The notes under the pieces are model-generated. The model saw only the letters and a program-made list of their open reading frames with translations, had not been told where the DNA came from and did not search any database. This document shows, one piece after another, positions 1-11,843 of a stretch of DNA of 64,000 bases (within the stretch, counting starts at the first letter, position 1; each line of letters starts with the position of its first letter). Origin of the DNA: Emmonsiellopsis sp. PD_33 (taxonomy: Eukaryota; Ascomycota; Eurotiomycetes; Onygenales; Ajellomycetaceae); contig JANTQF010000061.1 of assembly GCA_032988165.1 (NCBI GenBank), forward strand, positions 62,001-126,000, given 5' to 3'. The position numbers and the translations under genes were made by a program.

Positions 1-1623
1 GGCTTCTCATCCTTTTGAGCAGCGTGGAAGGTGCGGATGTTGTCGAAGCTGGTGTCAATAGCCTTAGTAGTTTCAGGGGTCAACTGCATCAGACTCTCTG
101 GGAACGGCGCGCGGATGACAGGAGAGGTAAGAGAGGTGGCCTTATCAAACTTGTGGGTGTATTTCAAGACGGCTGCGTCTCCGTTGGCTTGGACATCCTC
201 GATGATTGGCTTAACAAGAGCTACAATGGCATCGTTAGACTTTTGCGAGGGACGTTGCAAAGCCTCCTTTACAATATCCTCGGAAGTCTGGGCTGTAACA
301 ATGCGCTTCATCTCGATCTTGCGAGTCGGATCTTCAGCTGGCTTGGCGGAGAGGCCAACTTTCTCAGCCCAGCCTTGTTTGGCGTCACCTTGTCTCCGCT
401 TCAATTTCAGGTTCTTCAGGTCAAGATTCTTTTCGACATCCTCCAAGGTGACACCAGCAGCAACACACTTGGTAAGTGCAAAGTATAGCAAGTCGGCAGC
501 TTCAAAGGCGATGTTCTCCTTTGTAGTGGCTTGGCAAAGCTCCTCAGCCTCTTCCATGATCTTTGCCTGGACGAGCTTGGGATCGTTGAAGAGTCTGGCA
601 GTGTAAGAACCGGCCGGCGCATTCTCTTTGCGAGCTTGTAGGGTCTTTTGGAGGCGAGAGAGTCCTATATACTCGCCGAAGCAGCTTGCGGTTCCTAGAT
701 GGCAGAATCCTTTAAGAAATGTTAGTAGGGGGCGATTAAAGAGCGATAACGAAGTAGGGAAGCCACATACCCCTGCCCTTCTGCTTCACAACAAAGACCA
801 AGCAGTCACTGTCACAGTCGAAGTCAACCCGGACCAGCTCCTGCGTATCGCCGCTCGATTGGCCCTTGTACCAGAGACCGCGTTTCCTGCTCTGATAAAC
901 ACCAGTGCCGGTCTTCAGAGCTTCAGAGATGCTCTGCTCGCTGCTCCACACCAGACCCAGCGCAACGCCTCTCTCATCTGTCACCACTGTAGCATAGAGA
1001 CCATTGTTACTATCGGCAGTGGCACCAGCAATCAACAGCTTCGCGGGGGAGGCATCGTCTTTCTCAAGCGACAAAGCGCTGGAGGGAATAACGCTGACAA
1101 CATTGTCCTTCTGGTTTGCGAGCACAGTTGCCTGAGTCGCGGCAGTATCGTATACACGATAGGCAGCCTTGACAGCCTCCTTGGCCGCCAATTCCGACAC
1201 AATGGCATCGATAGCCGGAGACGATATGGTGCTATACACACTAACTTCCCTCCGTTCAGGAACTTCAGCAGCCCAGCTCTTCAATGCGGCAATCTCGTCA
1301 GCGGAGGAGACGGAAACGATCAATCTCGCTGATGGGACAGATTGCTCCTTGGATAACGTGGCCAATTGAGCGGGTGTAACCAGCGCCTTGGACGCCCCTG
1401 TGTTGAGTACATCGACCACGTCTCCGGCCGATTCGATCGAGGTCGCATCGATGTAGATATCGAGGAGGGTGGAGTTTTCCTTAACGAAGGACACGGCTTG
1501 CTCGAGGGTGCATGATCTCAGCAGGGCGTGGCCGAAGTAGGAGATCTGCTTCAGGGAGAGGCCGGAGGGGGAGGGGGCGGAGAGGGACTGGGAGTCGACG
1601 GAGATGAGGAAGGGAATCCCCAT
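1..1623 (-). CDS. HIS4: HIS4-type trifunctional histidine biosynthesis protein (N-terminal part)
   Basis: The gene runs off the left edge, so only the 5' part is present. Exons are 771-1623 and 1-709, with a 61-bp intron (710-770) whose donor reads GTATGT. Exon 1 gives the N-terminal region and the start of the phosphoribosyl-AMP cyclohydrolase domain (RGLWYKGQSSGDTQ, then VRVDFDCDSD). The intron splits K-G-R-G from F-C-H-L-G, a hallmark of this domain. Exon 2 carries the phosphoribosyl-ATP pyrophosphatase domain (RLFNDPKLVQAKIMEEAEEL) and enters the histidinol dehydrogenase domain at the edge. In fungi this cytosolic protein does steps 2, 3, 9 and 10 of histidine synthesis. The start at 1623 is the first in-frame ATG and gives the usual fungal N-terminus. 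Confidence 0.95.
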
Positions 1624-4600
1624 TTTGAGGGCAGCCTCGCAGGGTGGGATTGAGGGTTTGGCAGGGGGGTTCGGAGGTTGGAGGAGAGTCCCAGGAGGGG
1701 GTTGCGAGAAAGGGAGGGGGGGTGTTCAAGAGAGTGTCGTGGAGTGTTGATGTCGAGCGGGATGTGTCACAGCCAAAAGATTGCTGGCCCCCCACCATGC
1801 CCGCACTAACCCAAAGCGGCCTGGCGCGGCTGGTTCCAGGTTCACGGCCCGCCGCCAAAGACCGCCCGCTAGGCGCAACCTTAATTTTACGAGCTGATTA
1901 CTACACACGAGGTATCTAGAGTAGATGTCTACTAATAATTCAGATAGGATATTTGAGAAACATCAAGATAGGGAGTGGTTGCAAACAGTGAACTCTCTAT
2001 CTTTCGGTGTATTTGACAGGGGAAAGTTATCTTAGATAGGGTTGCACAGTAGACTTTGGGAAGCTTTGCATGCATATTCCCGCTTTTCTATTTCCAGAAC
2101 GAGGCTTTCAAGACGCAAAAAGTACGAAATCTATCGGTACGGCCCAGTGCACTTTTCGAGGTGCATTAACAGGGGCCAATGGTCAATGGTTTAGACTTCT
2201 TCAAAGACCGACAAGAACCGGGAGGCAACAACCATGAGTTTGGCCCATTGTTAGAAATTCTGGCAATCGCCGAGGGAATCCTTCATTATTTGCCAAAACA
2301 TCCCTAGCAGTATTCAAGACAATTGTCCAACACCTGCTACTGAATTTAGTGGTAGTGTTTTGTTGTGTCAAGTTTCTGGGAAATAATAAGCTACCCGCCA
2401 CACGTAGTTAGCCAAGAGATATTAATCAAAAGTATATTGGGGTTAACAGTACTGTTAATCCAGAGCTGTCTCCAATAGATAGAATTTTTATTCCATGCTG
2501 ATCCACTGATATCATGGACGCATGAATCGTGGAGAAACGAAACGGACCAACCCCCCGCATTGCAGATCCGATTCGCCATGAAGTGACCAGACGGTCGGAT
2601 ATTAAGAGTCTGGCTCCCGGGCAAATCAATCCAGAGAAACGCCGTAGGAGGTAAAACCCCTTTAGGGGGGTATTAGGTGAAATAAAATCTTCGTTATGGT
2701 GTATGCAATAGTGCTGGGCGAGAGATCTGGATCGAGATCTGGAAGGTTACGCTTCCTGAAAGAATGTTGTGAAAACTTTTTGGTGGAACACCGTCAGGGG
2801 TTGTGCTCTTATTTCGAATCTGATTCAAGGGGAAGGTGGCTCCGGCAATGATTTATGGGGGCGATATGAAGTATTTCATTTATAATCCACCTCGGCTATG
2901 TCAGGATAAGTGTTATCCAGAATAGTGAAGGCATAGCGGCAGCACGTTATGGTGGATAGAAGAGAATATCTGTGCGGGGTGCTCCACCAATTGAGAAGTT
3001 AATGCTTGGAGTTGTGACAACGAAACCTTGGCTTCCATTTACTTACCAGATTGGTGCCATGGGGAAGAATGCTAAGATTTGTGGCTGCATGATCTGCGGT
3101 CATGCTGGCAAGACTTGGCAGGGTGATGCGCCATGTAACCACCCTTGAATAATAATCCTTGTCGGGGAGAGAAGTCTGGAGTCTGGACTCACCACCCCCT
3201 GGTACACAGTGTGAAGTCGAAACGGCAGCTGAAAGGGAATATATCCTTTCTCGGCTCAAAATGACCAGGGGCGTCGGAAATTTCCACCAGGAAGTTATTT
3301 ATACTGTATAGGTCATGGATCATGCAGTTTCAACTTTACAAGTCAAGGTTGGAATTTGAAAGAGATTGATAAACAATCAACGGTTCGATGTCCGCGTGCC
3401 ACCGACTCCTGACTCCTGCACCAAGATAATACAACGAAACCAGAACGGTTCAAGACCTTGAGGGTCACGCTGGAGTCTGGATAGTGCTCTGTTCCTTGTT
3501 GCGCGGGCACGGCAGTTCGTCCTCGCCCTACTCCTAGGGACGATGTCACCTCTACCGGCCCAGGGCCTTATCAGGACAAAGGGAGGTGTCGGTCCGGGGT
3601 TAATTTTGGTATTTTTAGTGTAGTTGGGCATCCCGGGGTCCGGATCCAAGACCATCCCGAAGTAGACGACATGTGTTGGTGTTGGGAACGTAGAGAAAGA
3701 ACCTGGCATCGTCCAACGAAGCAAAGCATTAGGGATGCTTGAGGTATCATGCCGTGCCGGAGACTAGAAAACAAGTGATCAGACGACGTCATGACACATC
3801 TAGTTCGGCTCTGTAGTTAGTTAACTAAGCCAGCGGATCACCATCCCCGAGGTCCCCGCCAAAAAGGCCTGAGTGGTTGGTTGGATCCAGTCAGGTAAAG
3901 ACAGGTGATATGCGGAGGACATTGTTCAGATAAGTTGTTAGCTTGGATAGGCCACTTATTTGCCCCGCTGAACCTTGTAGAGCGGGCTTAATCCGGGCGA
4001 GAGAAAGGATTGTCCTTGTTGAGAGATTCTGTGAAATGGAATTGAGGATGCGGCAACACCGGCGAATCACGTGCCTTGTAAGCTGTGATGTCGCGGAACA
4101 GAGTTGATCCGGCGAGAGACCAATGGTCAGCCGCATACTAAGCCTGTTTCGGTCGTAGCGGCTGATCTTTTGGGCTAGTGCGTAGGGCTCAACTGCCACG
4201 TGATATGGAACATTTCCATTCAGCCCAACCTCACTGCTCCCAACCAGCTTGCATCTCCTGGTCACAACCGCAACACAGAACGGAGTCAACCACTAGCATG
4301 ACAGGATAGTTGCACTACGATGGAATGCCAGTGTACATGTTAGAACACTAATCAACCATGCTTTTTCCCAACAGCCATGGCCTATTTTCTAGCCCATCAG
4401 CTGGGCCCCTTTCCATGCACACTCGGGTGCCATGCTGGCCTGTGATCCTTGCCTGGATGCTCCACCACCTCTCTGAGGCTCTCTCCCAGCAGCCGGAGAC
4501 GGAGCGCAGGTGGCGCTGCCCCGGAAGGCAGAATGGAACTATTGCTCTTGGCCCTGGGTGTGGGGAAAGATCCGATCGTCACTACTCCGTGCTGCCACTA

Positions 4601-4832
4601 GACCCGGTAGTAGTACTATGGGCTGTTTGGTGGCGTCCGTTGTCGCCCTCCCTCAGAATGGGTCCGTTGCCAGCTGGGCTCTAAGATGCTTTGTTCTACT
4701 TTTGTCTGAAATATAACTGCTGTTCCTGCAGTTACCCCCGCCTCTCTCTCTTCTTTTCTCTTCCTTTCTCTTTTAGGAGAAAATTGGTGAATTTCCCTTG
4801 CTTTTAACGGCGCCGTTATCTAAGACCTCAAT
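1624..4832. other. Intergenic region, no gene supported
   Basis: About 3.2 kb between HIS4 and the GH47 gene. Only short open frames without family resemblance or plausible splicing occur here (for example 3377-3724 and 3891-4289 on the minus strand). The left end must hold the HIS4 promoter. The last 100 bp before 4833 are pyrimidine-rich (CTCTCTTTTCTC runs), typical of a fungal core promoter for the mannosidase gene. Confidence 0.6.
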
Positions 4833-6808
4833 ATGCGTGCTCCCTCGCTTTTTTCGGCTCTGGCAGTGCTATCACTGACTCCAGCCGTTATTTCTATTCC
4901 TCTTTCAGCCGACAGCCGTGTGGAAAGACGTGCAAGCGATGCTGAAAGAGCAGCCGCAGTCAAAGACGCCTTCGAATTCGCCTGGAGCGGGTATCTGGAG
5001 TATGCGTTTCCTCACGATGAACTACACCCTGTTTCAAATACGCCTGGCGACTCTCGGTACGCTGATCCCCGGTCTAATTTATGGTGTCAACATTCATGCT
5101 GAACATTAGCATAGAAACGGCTGGGGTGCTTCCGCAGTTGATGCCCTTTCTACGGCAATTATCATGAACAATCCGAAGGTCGTCAACAAGATATTAGAAC
5201 ATATCTCAGGGATTGACTACACCAAGACGGCAACCGAAGTTAGCTTGTTTGAAACGACTATTCGTTATCTGGGCGCAATGCTTTCTGGCTATGATTTACT
5301 TCAGGGAACGGATATTGCTGAAAATGTGAAAACCCACCACGCGCGTGACAGTGACTATAACTGACCCCCATCATAGCCTGACCACGTCGAGACTCTCCTA
5401 GCCCAATCAAAAAAATTGGCCGACGTGATGAAATTCGCTTTCGACACCAAGAGCGGCATCCCTTACAATGGGTTAGATATTACTGCTCAGAAACCTGTAA
5501 GATACGCATCTGGACCTTGTGTTTCTACATTCACCTTGCATTATTCCGTCCGCATGTTTGATGCCTTGTTATACAATCTAACAAGTAATAGATTGGTGAA
5601 CCTACAAACGGACTTGCAACAACCGGAACCCTTGTCCTCGAATGTGAGTTGCTTGTGTCGTTATCCTTTTATAAATATTGACCTGCACACAGGGATGCGG
5701 CTCTCTGATCTTACAAACGAGCCCGAGTATGGCGAACTCGCTGCAAAGGCGGAGTCCCATATATTGAATCCAAAACCAAAGAAATTCGAACCATTCCCTG
5801 GTCTTACCGGATCAAATTTCGACGTCAACACGGGACTTTTACTGAACGGGAAGGTCAGCTGGAATGGAGGCGCCGACTCTGCCTATGAGTATTTGATCAA
5901 AATGTTCGCTTATGACCAGAATCGGTTTAAGCTGTATAAAGATAGGTAAGGCTATTCATGGGGCATAATTAACGCTGTCTTGCTAACTGTCTATTCGTAG
6001 ATGGATACTTGCGGCCGAATCCACAATGAAACACCTTAAGTCCTCTCCGTCGTCTCGCAAAGATTTGATTTATTTGGCTAGCTATGAAGATGGAAAGCTA
6101 AACCTGGATTCTCAACACCTGACGTGCTTTGACGGTGGTAACTTTATTCTCGGAGGTCAAATCCTCAAACGCAAAGATTTTCTGGATTTTGGATTGAAAT
6201 TGACCGAAGGTTGCCGCAACACATACCATTCCACCGCCACCAAAATAGGTCCCGAGTCCTTCGGTTGGGATACGGCGAAAATCCCAGACAGCCAAAAAGA
6301 TTTCTACAACAAGAACGGCTTTTATATCAACAACGGTGACTATAATCTGAGGCCAGAAGTCATCGAAAGCTACTACTATGCATATCGAGCGACTGGGGAT
6401 TCTATGGTACTATATTCCCCCCCTACGTTTCTCGCATTTACCTGGATTAGCAGCCTGACTTTTTAAAATAGTACCAAGACTGGGTATGGGAAGCTTTCGT
6501 TGCCCTCAACAAGACAACCCGAACCGATAGCGCATTTACGGCGATCAAAGATGTCAACGCCAAGGATGGCGGTGAGAAACATGACAATCAAGAAAGCTTC
6601 TTCTTTGCAGAAGTAATGAAATACGCTTACATGACGTTTGCCCCAGGTAAGCATTTAGTTCCGCAATATCTCTGCCCTGTTTGTATGGCTGGTTATGCTA
6701 ACACGTTATCAAGACGGCGATTGGCAGGTGGCTCGCGATGGAAATAATAAATATGTCTACAACACGGAGGCACACCCATTCAGAGTCAAAACTGCTTCAA
6801 AAAAGTAG
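4833..6808 (+). CDS. Secreted class I alpha-1,2-mannosidase (GH47)
   Basis: Eight exons: 4833-5056, 5115-5325, 5377-5496, 5592-5643, 5693-5945, 6001-6406, 6472-6646, 6714-6808, giving 511 aa, the normal length for fungal secreted GH47 enzymes. Residues 1 to about 22 form a signal peptide. The spliced frame carries the family landmarks in order: HDELHPVS, NGWGASAVDALST, FETTIRYLGAMLSGYDLL, SWNGGADSAYEYLIKM, HLTCFDGG, YNLRPEVIESYYYAYR and near the end NTEAHPF, whose Thr binds the catalytic Ca2+. The enzyme trims alpha-1,2-linked mannose from high-mannose N-glycans. Frame breaks seen without splicing are all explained by introns of 51-95 bp with good signals; the second (5326-5376, 51 bp) is unusually short but restores the family alignment exactly. 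Confidence 0.95.
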
Positions 6809-7878
6809 CTGGCTCGGCTGATTAGGTGTAGGGAAATTGTTAATATGTTCGGATAGCTTGTTGGTTTACACATTTGTATTAATTTGGGATAGGGCAGGAT
6901 GGAATGCGAGGCTGGAGTTTGGTATTAATTTGGAGAATATGTGCTTGTTCTGATATGTGATATGATGTCAATTGGTTATGCCAATATTTTCTGAGTCTGA
7001 CTGGATAAGTGGAATGGGTGGGTGCGTGCCATGGGTATTGATGATCTATTCATAATACCATGTAAAATTGTGCATCTACGGCCATACTCCATCATATATA
7101 TGGTGCTGATTTTTTAATTTCTTGTCTTCCTTTTTGCGGATAAGGCTGGCTATTGCCCTAGAAAATGCACGCTTTATTGGGACTAACAACTGGGACGGAT
7201 GGGGATTTCAGAAAGCCTGTCTCTCCAGGTAGAAATTGCAGCAAATTCCGGGCGGAAAAGTGCCTGACTGTCTGTTATTTGATTGGCTAGAGGCAAGGGA
7301 TGGATGCATCATCACCGGGGTAACTAACTGTGTTGTTGGAGGATAAAACCTGGAAACAAAGGAGGAATATATCTGTTACAGCTTCTGGGACAGCAGTAAC
7401 CAATTCTGTGCGATTGATTATGCCATGGATAGTAGTTAGAGTTTGCTTGGTTGTTGGTTAGTTAATAAAAGAAAAGTGAATTATGCCCCCACAAACTTTC
7501 CCGGACTGATCCCGCTGTTCATCTTCCTGTTCTTCTTCTCTCACCTCCAGCCAATAACCCAGTTCGGACATCCTCAACCCAGCCTTGACTGCAAGCCTGT
7601 TGGATGCGAAGAGTAAGACGCCAGCTTGGCCTGCTCACCCCGGTTCTTGGCTCCGAGTCTTCTTTCCAGTTTGTTTTGCTGCCCAACGTCCTTCCTTCCT
7701 CGACTCGACCTTCGTGCCCAACGACAACGGTGGGATTGTGGCAGCTTCGCGCTGTTCCACTTGAAGCATCACTATGTTATCCCGTTGTCTGAGGTGTTTC
7801 ACTCGGGGTGATCCCTCAAGCCGTCGCTCATCCTTAGCTGGAGAAGAATTTCCCAAGCCTGTGGAGCGCCTCATAACC
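6809..7878. other. Intergenic region, no gene supported
   Basis: Holds the 3' region of the GH47 gene and the upstream region of the NTPase/nuclease gene. AT-rich on the left, pyrimidine-rich near 7500-7700. An in-frame upstream start at 7774 would add 35 residues to the next gene, but the 7879 start has the better context (ACCATGG). Confidence 0.55.
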
Positions 7879-9930
7879 ATGGCCTCTGGAAAATGCACGG
7901 GAACTCTGATTCCAGGGCCATTCGGGTTGCCTTGTCCCTGCAACCACGGCCTGTTTGACGTTTCGAACTCTCCCAATAACTTTGGCCTTTTGTGCAAACA
8001 GTGTGGACACCCTTTGGGAGTCCATGAAAATGCCGCTCCCCAAGAAAATAATCATCCACCCAAAGGTGCTTTACTTTCTTTGCTGTTTTTCAATTCCATC
8101 CCTTTTCTTTGTATAGCTTGTGCTTGACGTTAACCATTTTGTAGCCGCGGCGGAGCCCAGCCGGGCGTTTGATTCCACAATTGTGGAGCCACCCCAGCAA
8201 CTTCCCGTTACGACAACCCCACGAAAGAGAACAGTCGAAGCCTTGTGGGGTAGGTTGCAACGAGAGACAGTTATACACGTCCGCGGAACGCCCGCAAGCG
8301 GGAAGTCGACTCTGGCTTTTCTGCTTAAGCTGCATGTTGAAGAAGTTGCCCCTAATTTGCATATTTTGGCAATCGCATGGCCCATGGAATTTCCAGCGGG
8401 ATTTTTCCGCCAAACACCATACCACCGATTGCTTAATTTCCTGAGCAACCGGGATCTCGAACTTGACGATTGGAAGAGAAAGCGAATTCTGATTATTATC
8501 GATGAGGCACAAGGATCATACGCGTATACCAGCTTATGGAACGACTTCATCAAAAGCCTTACGCGTCTTGATGGCCCTCTAGTTGCCCTGTTTTCCTCAT
8601 ATGGCTCCCCAACAGAGGCGCCGTTAGGAGACCAGACACCGACTCCTATCCTGTTTAGCGACAGTCAGCGTATTTCTTTACGGCCCACTCCTGTTAACCC
8701 CGAGATCGGTCTTTTTTTCTCGCTCGAGGAGTTCGATGATGTCGTCGCTCGAGTGTCTCAAGGTTATGGGCAGTTTGGGCAAGCATTTATACTGTCTGAT
8801 GATCTGAAGAAATATATTTACGACATATCCTCTGGTCATCCGGCTGCGGTGAGATCTTTATTAGATGGGGTAGCCTTCTCCGACGTTAGTATCGTCCTTC
8901 ATATTTGCATTTGAACCAGAAACGCTAACAATTGTTAGAAATTCCGTCACTTCCGCAAAACCTCGAGCAAAATTTCGCTCGCAGATGCGCGAGATTACTT
9001 TGCCGACGATAATTTTCTTCTTGATTGTTTCAGAAACCACAAAATCCATGGGTTTGAGCGAGGTCTTCCAAGGAGGGAACATCTGCAAGACAACCCTTCT
9101 ATTGTTAAATTTCTTCGCAGTATAATTATCACGCAGCAAACTCGTGAAAAGCCGGAGAATGACGCTGCTCTCAATGTCTGCTATCGACAGGGCTGGCTCC
9201 AAGCTGAGCTTTCAACAGAGGGAAACCCAATGTACGGTTTCGCGACCCCCCTTCATCGAAGGTTAGCATCACACCCTTATCAAGAGCCACAAATTCTGGT
9301 AACTAAAAAGAAAAATAGGTACATGGAACATATTCTTGCCACAGACGCGCCTCCATTCCCTACTAGTCGCTTTTCTTCCTTGATCGATCTTTGTTCTGCT
9401 ACTGTCCGCAACATCAAGCCTGCTGCGTTGCGAACTGAAGAATGGGCCAACCCTCTATTGGGCTCGCGGCCATTGGAAGCGGTTTATCAGGACGAGTTTT
9501 ATAGATCGTGTTGTAACTTACTCGGGAATCAACTCTACCTTTCATCTGAGTGGTCCGGGACTAAACAAGGTGGCCGTGTCGATTTTCGGGTCCGGGGAAT
9601 GCCGTGGGCGATAGAAGTCCTGAGAGATGGGTGTAACATCGAGGAACATTTGGCAAGGTTCAAACCTGGTGGAAACTATTATCCCTGGTTAGAAAATGAG
9701 GAAATACAGGATTATGTGGTCTTGGACTTCCGTTCATCCCAGCCACAAAAAATACGCAGTATGTGTGGAATTTCCTTTACTCTGCTTGACGAAACTTGAC
9801 GCTAACTGGTGCTGACTTGTCAGATGATGGGCATTTATTCCAAATTGTTTTCAATTCCGATTTTACTGCCTGTCAAATTTACGATTCCAATTTGGATCCC
9901 ATGGGGGATGCCATCGCGCTACTTGGTTAA
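7879..9930 (+). CDS. Crinkler/RHS-like protein: Cys/His head, P-loop NTPase, REase-like nuclease tail
   Basis: Four exons (7879-8065, 8145-8884, 8939-9758, 9824-9930) join in phase to 617 aa. The first ~50 residues hold a Cys/His pattern that could bind zinc (C6, C19-P-C21-N-H23, C39-x2-C42, H49). Next is a P-loop NTPase with Walker A GTPASGKS at 110-117 and Walker B ILIIIDEAQ (D182, E183). The C-terminal third looks like a PD-(D/E)xK fold: E489 in EAVYQDEFY, D524 in GRVDFRV, E535 in WAIEVLRDG, then EEHLARFKPGGNYY and a terminal strand pair after the last intron. This NTPase plus REase layout is the one described for Crinkler (CRN) and retrotransposon-hot-spot proteins. The usual catalytic Lys appears replaced (E-V-L), so nuclease activity is uncertain. 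The role in this fungus is unknown; such proteins are linked to intergenomic conflict or effector action. Stop at 9928-9930. Confidence 0.8.
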
Positions 9931-10275
9931 CTCTCCGACTTTATTGCCGCTTTTTGCAAGGGTCGGAGTTAAACATCGTTCATTGATTTTGTAAGGTGTT
10001 TGGAGGATGGGGCATGGGTTATTGCGCAACGGTCATTGCTTTATTATATTCCCCCAAGCCGATTATTCATTCCCTCCTGCTTTAGCGATAGTTAGACAGT
10101 AAATGTATCTTGTAGAATTAAGCGGAGGTTCAGTCATTCGGAAAACAACGATGTTATAAAAAGGGGTAATCCCTAGATACAACTGCACTATCTTTCCAAT
10201 GGACAGCAATAATTAAAAAGGTCCCCGCCGCCAATCAACGCTTCCAGAAAAACCTACCTACTTACTTACATTAAC
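9931..10275. other. Short intergenic region between converging genes
   Basis: 345 bp between the 3' ends of the NTPase/nuclease gene and the DUF952 gene. No coding or structured signal seen beyond expected 3' untranslated sequence. Confidence 0.5.
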
Positions 10276-10780
10276 TCACTCCAACCACATCGAACCGGAC
10301 ATATTACTCCCAATACTCTCCGCCCATTTCTCTCCACAATCACCCCTCTCAAACCTCCTTACAGAATCAACATCCCCCTTCCCAAAATTCCCAAACAAAT
10401 GCGCACATCCATCCCCTTCCCACTCCGTCACGGACTCCAATCCACTCCCCTGGAAGTTAATCTTCAGCACCCAGATGCTCGTGGTGTCGGTGAAGAAGAG
10501 GTCGGCGGTTATGGGGACCTAGGATATTTTTTATTAGTAGTACTAGTTGATATAGTTAAGTACTATGAGTTTCTTTTTTTACCCCGTGATGTAAGGGTTC
10601 GTTTGGTAGGGAGGGGGGTCCAGTAGAATTGTTTACATTACATACCTGCGCGGCGGTGCTAAGATGCACGAAGCCATCTTTTTGATCCAATTCTGAGAGC
10701 GGATATTCGTCCGGGATGGGGTCGACGGGGGCGCATGGGAGGATTTTGTAGATGTATTTTGGTAGGGGGGTGGGTGTCAT
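10276..10780 (-). CDS. DUF952 family protein
   Basis: Two exons, 10646-10780 and 10276-10518, separated by a 127-bp intron (donor GTATGT, acceptor CCTAG), give 125 aa, the usual size for DUF952. The N-terminus has the family pattern YIYKILPCAP then LDQKDGFVHLSTAAQV; the second exon continues with ADLFFTDT and VLKINF. The biochemical role of DUF952 is not settled; it is a compact single-domain cytosolic protein found in bacteria and fungi. The coding strand is C-rich in its first half and G-rich in its second half, a pattern shared with three other genes of this window. Start taken at the first ATG of exon 1. Confidence 0.85.
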
Positions 10781-11843
10781 TGTAATTGTAATTTGTGGCG
10801 CTCGGGAAGGTTGGATTTGGGAATTGTCGGATTAGACCCTGATGGACGGATGGACGGATGGATGGGAATGAAGTTGTCTTGGTGGTTGTGTTTTTTGGGT
10901 GGGGAAGATTATGTCTCGTGACTTGGAGGGGCTGGCTCCATATGGCAAATACGCACGCTGGCGAGGCCAGGGAGGGGGCTGCGGAGAGGGAGAATAGTTG
11001 GTTAAATTGGTTATTGCGTTGTGATGTATTCTTGGAAGGTAGGATATGTTTGTTTATGGGATAGAGGTTAGGTAGTATGGTTGGTGTGCAGTGATCATGG
11101 AGGAGATCCATGGATCCTAAATATATTCCGAATTCTGTGGTGAAATTTCATACTAGTGCTACTACTCTACCGTGGCGATTCCTTTTATCTGGAAAAAGAG
11201 GGGTAATATATAATACTTGACACAGTTAAAATTAGTGAGTACTACTAGAAATAATACTAGTAATTACCTATACTCTTCAAAAGCTGTGTAGGGAATTAAA
11301 AAAAAGGGAGTACTCCGAGTCCGTACTATGAGAGCTAGTAGAATTGCCGCGGTATTAAGGTTATACGCTAGAGCTAATACAGCCTAGCGGAAGACGTTTG
11401 AGCTTAATTCGCGTTTGAGCCAATCACCATGAAGATCGGCCATTAGCCTACACCTAAATCTTAGCCTGACCCAAGCATTGTGATCCTTAATTCTTGCGCC
11501 TGGTGGCTTTGATATGGGTATATACTAGATCCCAAATTCATCTTGTTGAAATACCGGGACATACCGACATTATCTCCCAAGGTTGCTTACCGATCTTCAT
11601 CCCTGGCAAATCCCCTACTAGCGATGTGTACTAGTAATCTTATGTCAGAATCAGATCGTCAGGTCAGCAGCGCAGTAAGCTCCGAGTCACAGTACGGAGT
11701 AGTTCTCAAGCAAAATGATAATCCCCTTTAAAGAGACATTTGGTTGCCCATGTTTCTTCCTAAAGGGCATAAAGGACATAACATCTGCCGCAGAAATTTT
11801 CTGATCCTGACGGAATAAGGCCTCCTTCAACCAAAGTCACAAA
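10781..11843. other. Intergenic region, no gene supported
   Basis: Divergent promoter region between the DUF952 gene and the FAD monooxygenase. The left 300 bp are strongly G-rich on the plus strand; 11150-11400 is AT-rich with several ACTAGT/TACTAG motifs. No credible coding region. Confidence 0.5.

Noticed and set aside
31..1332. Plus-strand open frames at 31-606 and 628-1332
   Set aside because: They lie antisense to HIS4, whose protein is conserved across both exons.
4833..6808. GH47 gene as a pseudogene because of stops between open segments
   Set aside because: Every break is removed by an intron with good splice signals and the joined protein matches the family end to end.
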